DNA of 35,210 nt from an uncultured Roseburia sp. (lineage in GTDB: Bacteria > Bacillota > Clostridia > Lachnospirales > Lachnospiraceae). This document shows positions 35,149-35,210 of this stretch, one piece after another. The notes beneath the pieces were generated by a model. It saw only the letters and a list, made by a program, of their open reading frames with translations, had not been told where the DNA came from and searched no databases. Within the stretch, counting starts at the first letter, position 1. The number at the start of each line of letters is the position of its first letter. The translations under genes and the position numbers were made by a program. The stretch lies in NCBI GenBank assembly GCA_947088675.1, contig CAMUHN010000034.1, forward strand, positions 1-35,210, read 5' to 3'.

Positions 35149-35210
35149 TTATTTTATTTTCAGCGGTTTTAATTTACTTGCATATGCTTTTTTCTTACTC
35201 TTCGGTACGG
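35149..35210 (-). CDS. C-terminal end of another LRR-tailed protein (partial)
   Basis: Nineteen codons and a TAA are visible, reading VPKSKKKAYASKLKPLKIK. The VP-x-SK..K.Y..K...KxxKIxK layout parallels the last residues of the PL11 lyase (VPSDKLKTYQKKF...KVKITKK) and of the LRR esterase. A terminator follows directly. It is most likely a further surface protein with the same C-terminal module. The remainder lies beyond the window. Confidence 0.6.
   Translation of the reverse strand, partial: VPKSKKKAYASKLKPLKIK

Overview
The window looks like chromosomal DNA of a gut-type, probably spore-forming Clostridia of the Lachnospiraceae kind. The reasons are the long ~400-residue Prs variant, the Ala/Lys-rich DUF6465-like protein beside a small HPr-like protein, the C_GCAxxG_C_C protein, a LytTR/DUF3021/ABC operon, and very large secreted pectin enzymes built from Big_2 and LRR_5 modules. 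This assignment is inferred from gene content; no ribosomal RNA is present.

Layout. Positions 1-108 hold the 3' end of an unknown gene, followed by prs (192-1400) and a bidirectional terminator. From there to 17435 every gene is on the minus strand: an HPr-like/DUF6465-like pair (1457-2113); a large membrane-anchored protein with a degenerate C39-like C-terminus (2255-4768); a four-gene run from 9148 to 4909 (C_GCAxxG_C_C protein, glmS, a SpoIID-like/peptidoglycan-binding protein, and a Pro/Gly-repeat protein) closed by a hairpin terminator; ilvE with a near-consensus promoter; and metF directly behind a 2039-residue family PL11 rhamnogalacturonan lyase.

A tRNA-Gly(UCC) with its own promoter and terminator lies at 17621-17691. 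A truncated integrase-like N-terminal fragment sits just beyond it. A plus-strand block (18212-23171) follows: a DUF3298-type lipoprotein, a single-span membrane protein, a receiver-less LytTR regulator, a DUF3021-like membrane protein split by a -1 frameshift at a perfect T_TTT_TTT heptamer, an ABC ATPase and its permease. It meets a convergent NodB-type polysaccharide deacetylase.

The right third carries two more giant minus-strand secreted proteins. Both have SGNH/CE12-type esterase cores (24296-29338 and 29683-34788). The C-terminus of a further protein with the same basic tail enters at the right edge (35149-35210).

The PL11 lyase and the two putative rhamnogalacturonan acetylesterases form a coherent surface set for rhamnogalacturonan-I: the esterases would remove acetyl groups that hinder cleavage, and the lyase would cut the deacetylated backbone. 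Two of the three complete proteins, and apparently the partial one, end in LRR_5 repeats plus a Lys-rich tail and have no LPXTG motif. This suggests a shared non-sortase retention module. The most unusual items are the in-frame slippery heptamer in the DUF3021-like gene, the shared C-terminal module, the consensus Shine-Dalgarno-like elements far upstream of both esterase genes, and an HPr-like protein that keeps His15 and Ser46 but has Asn at position 17.
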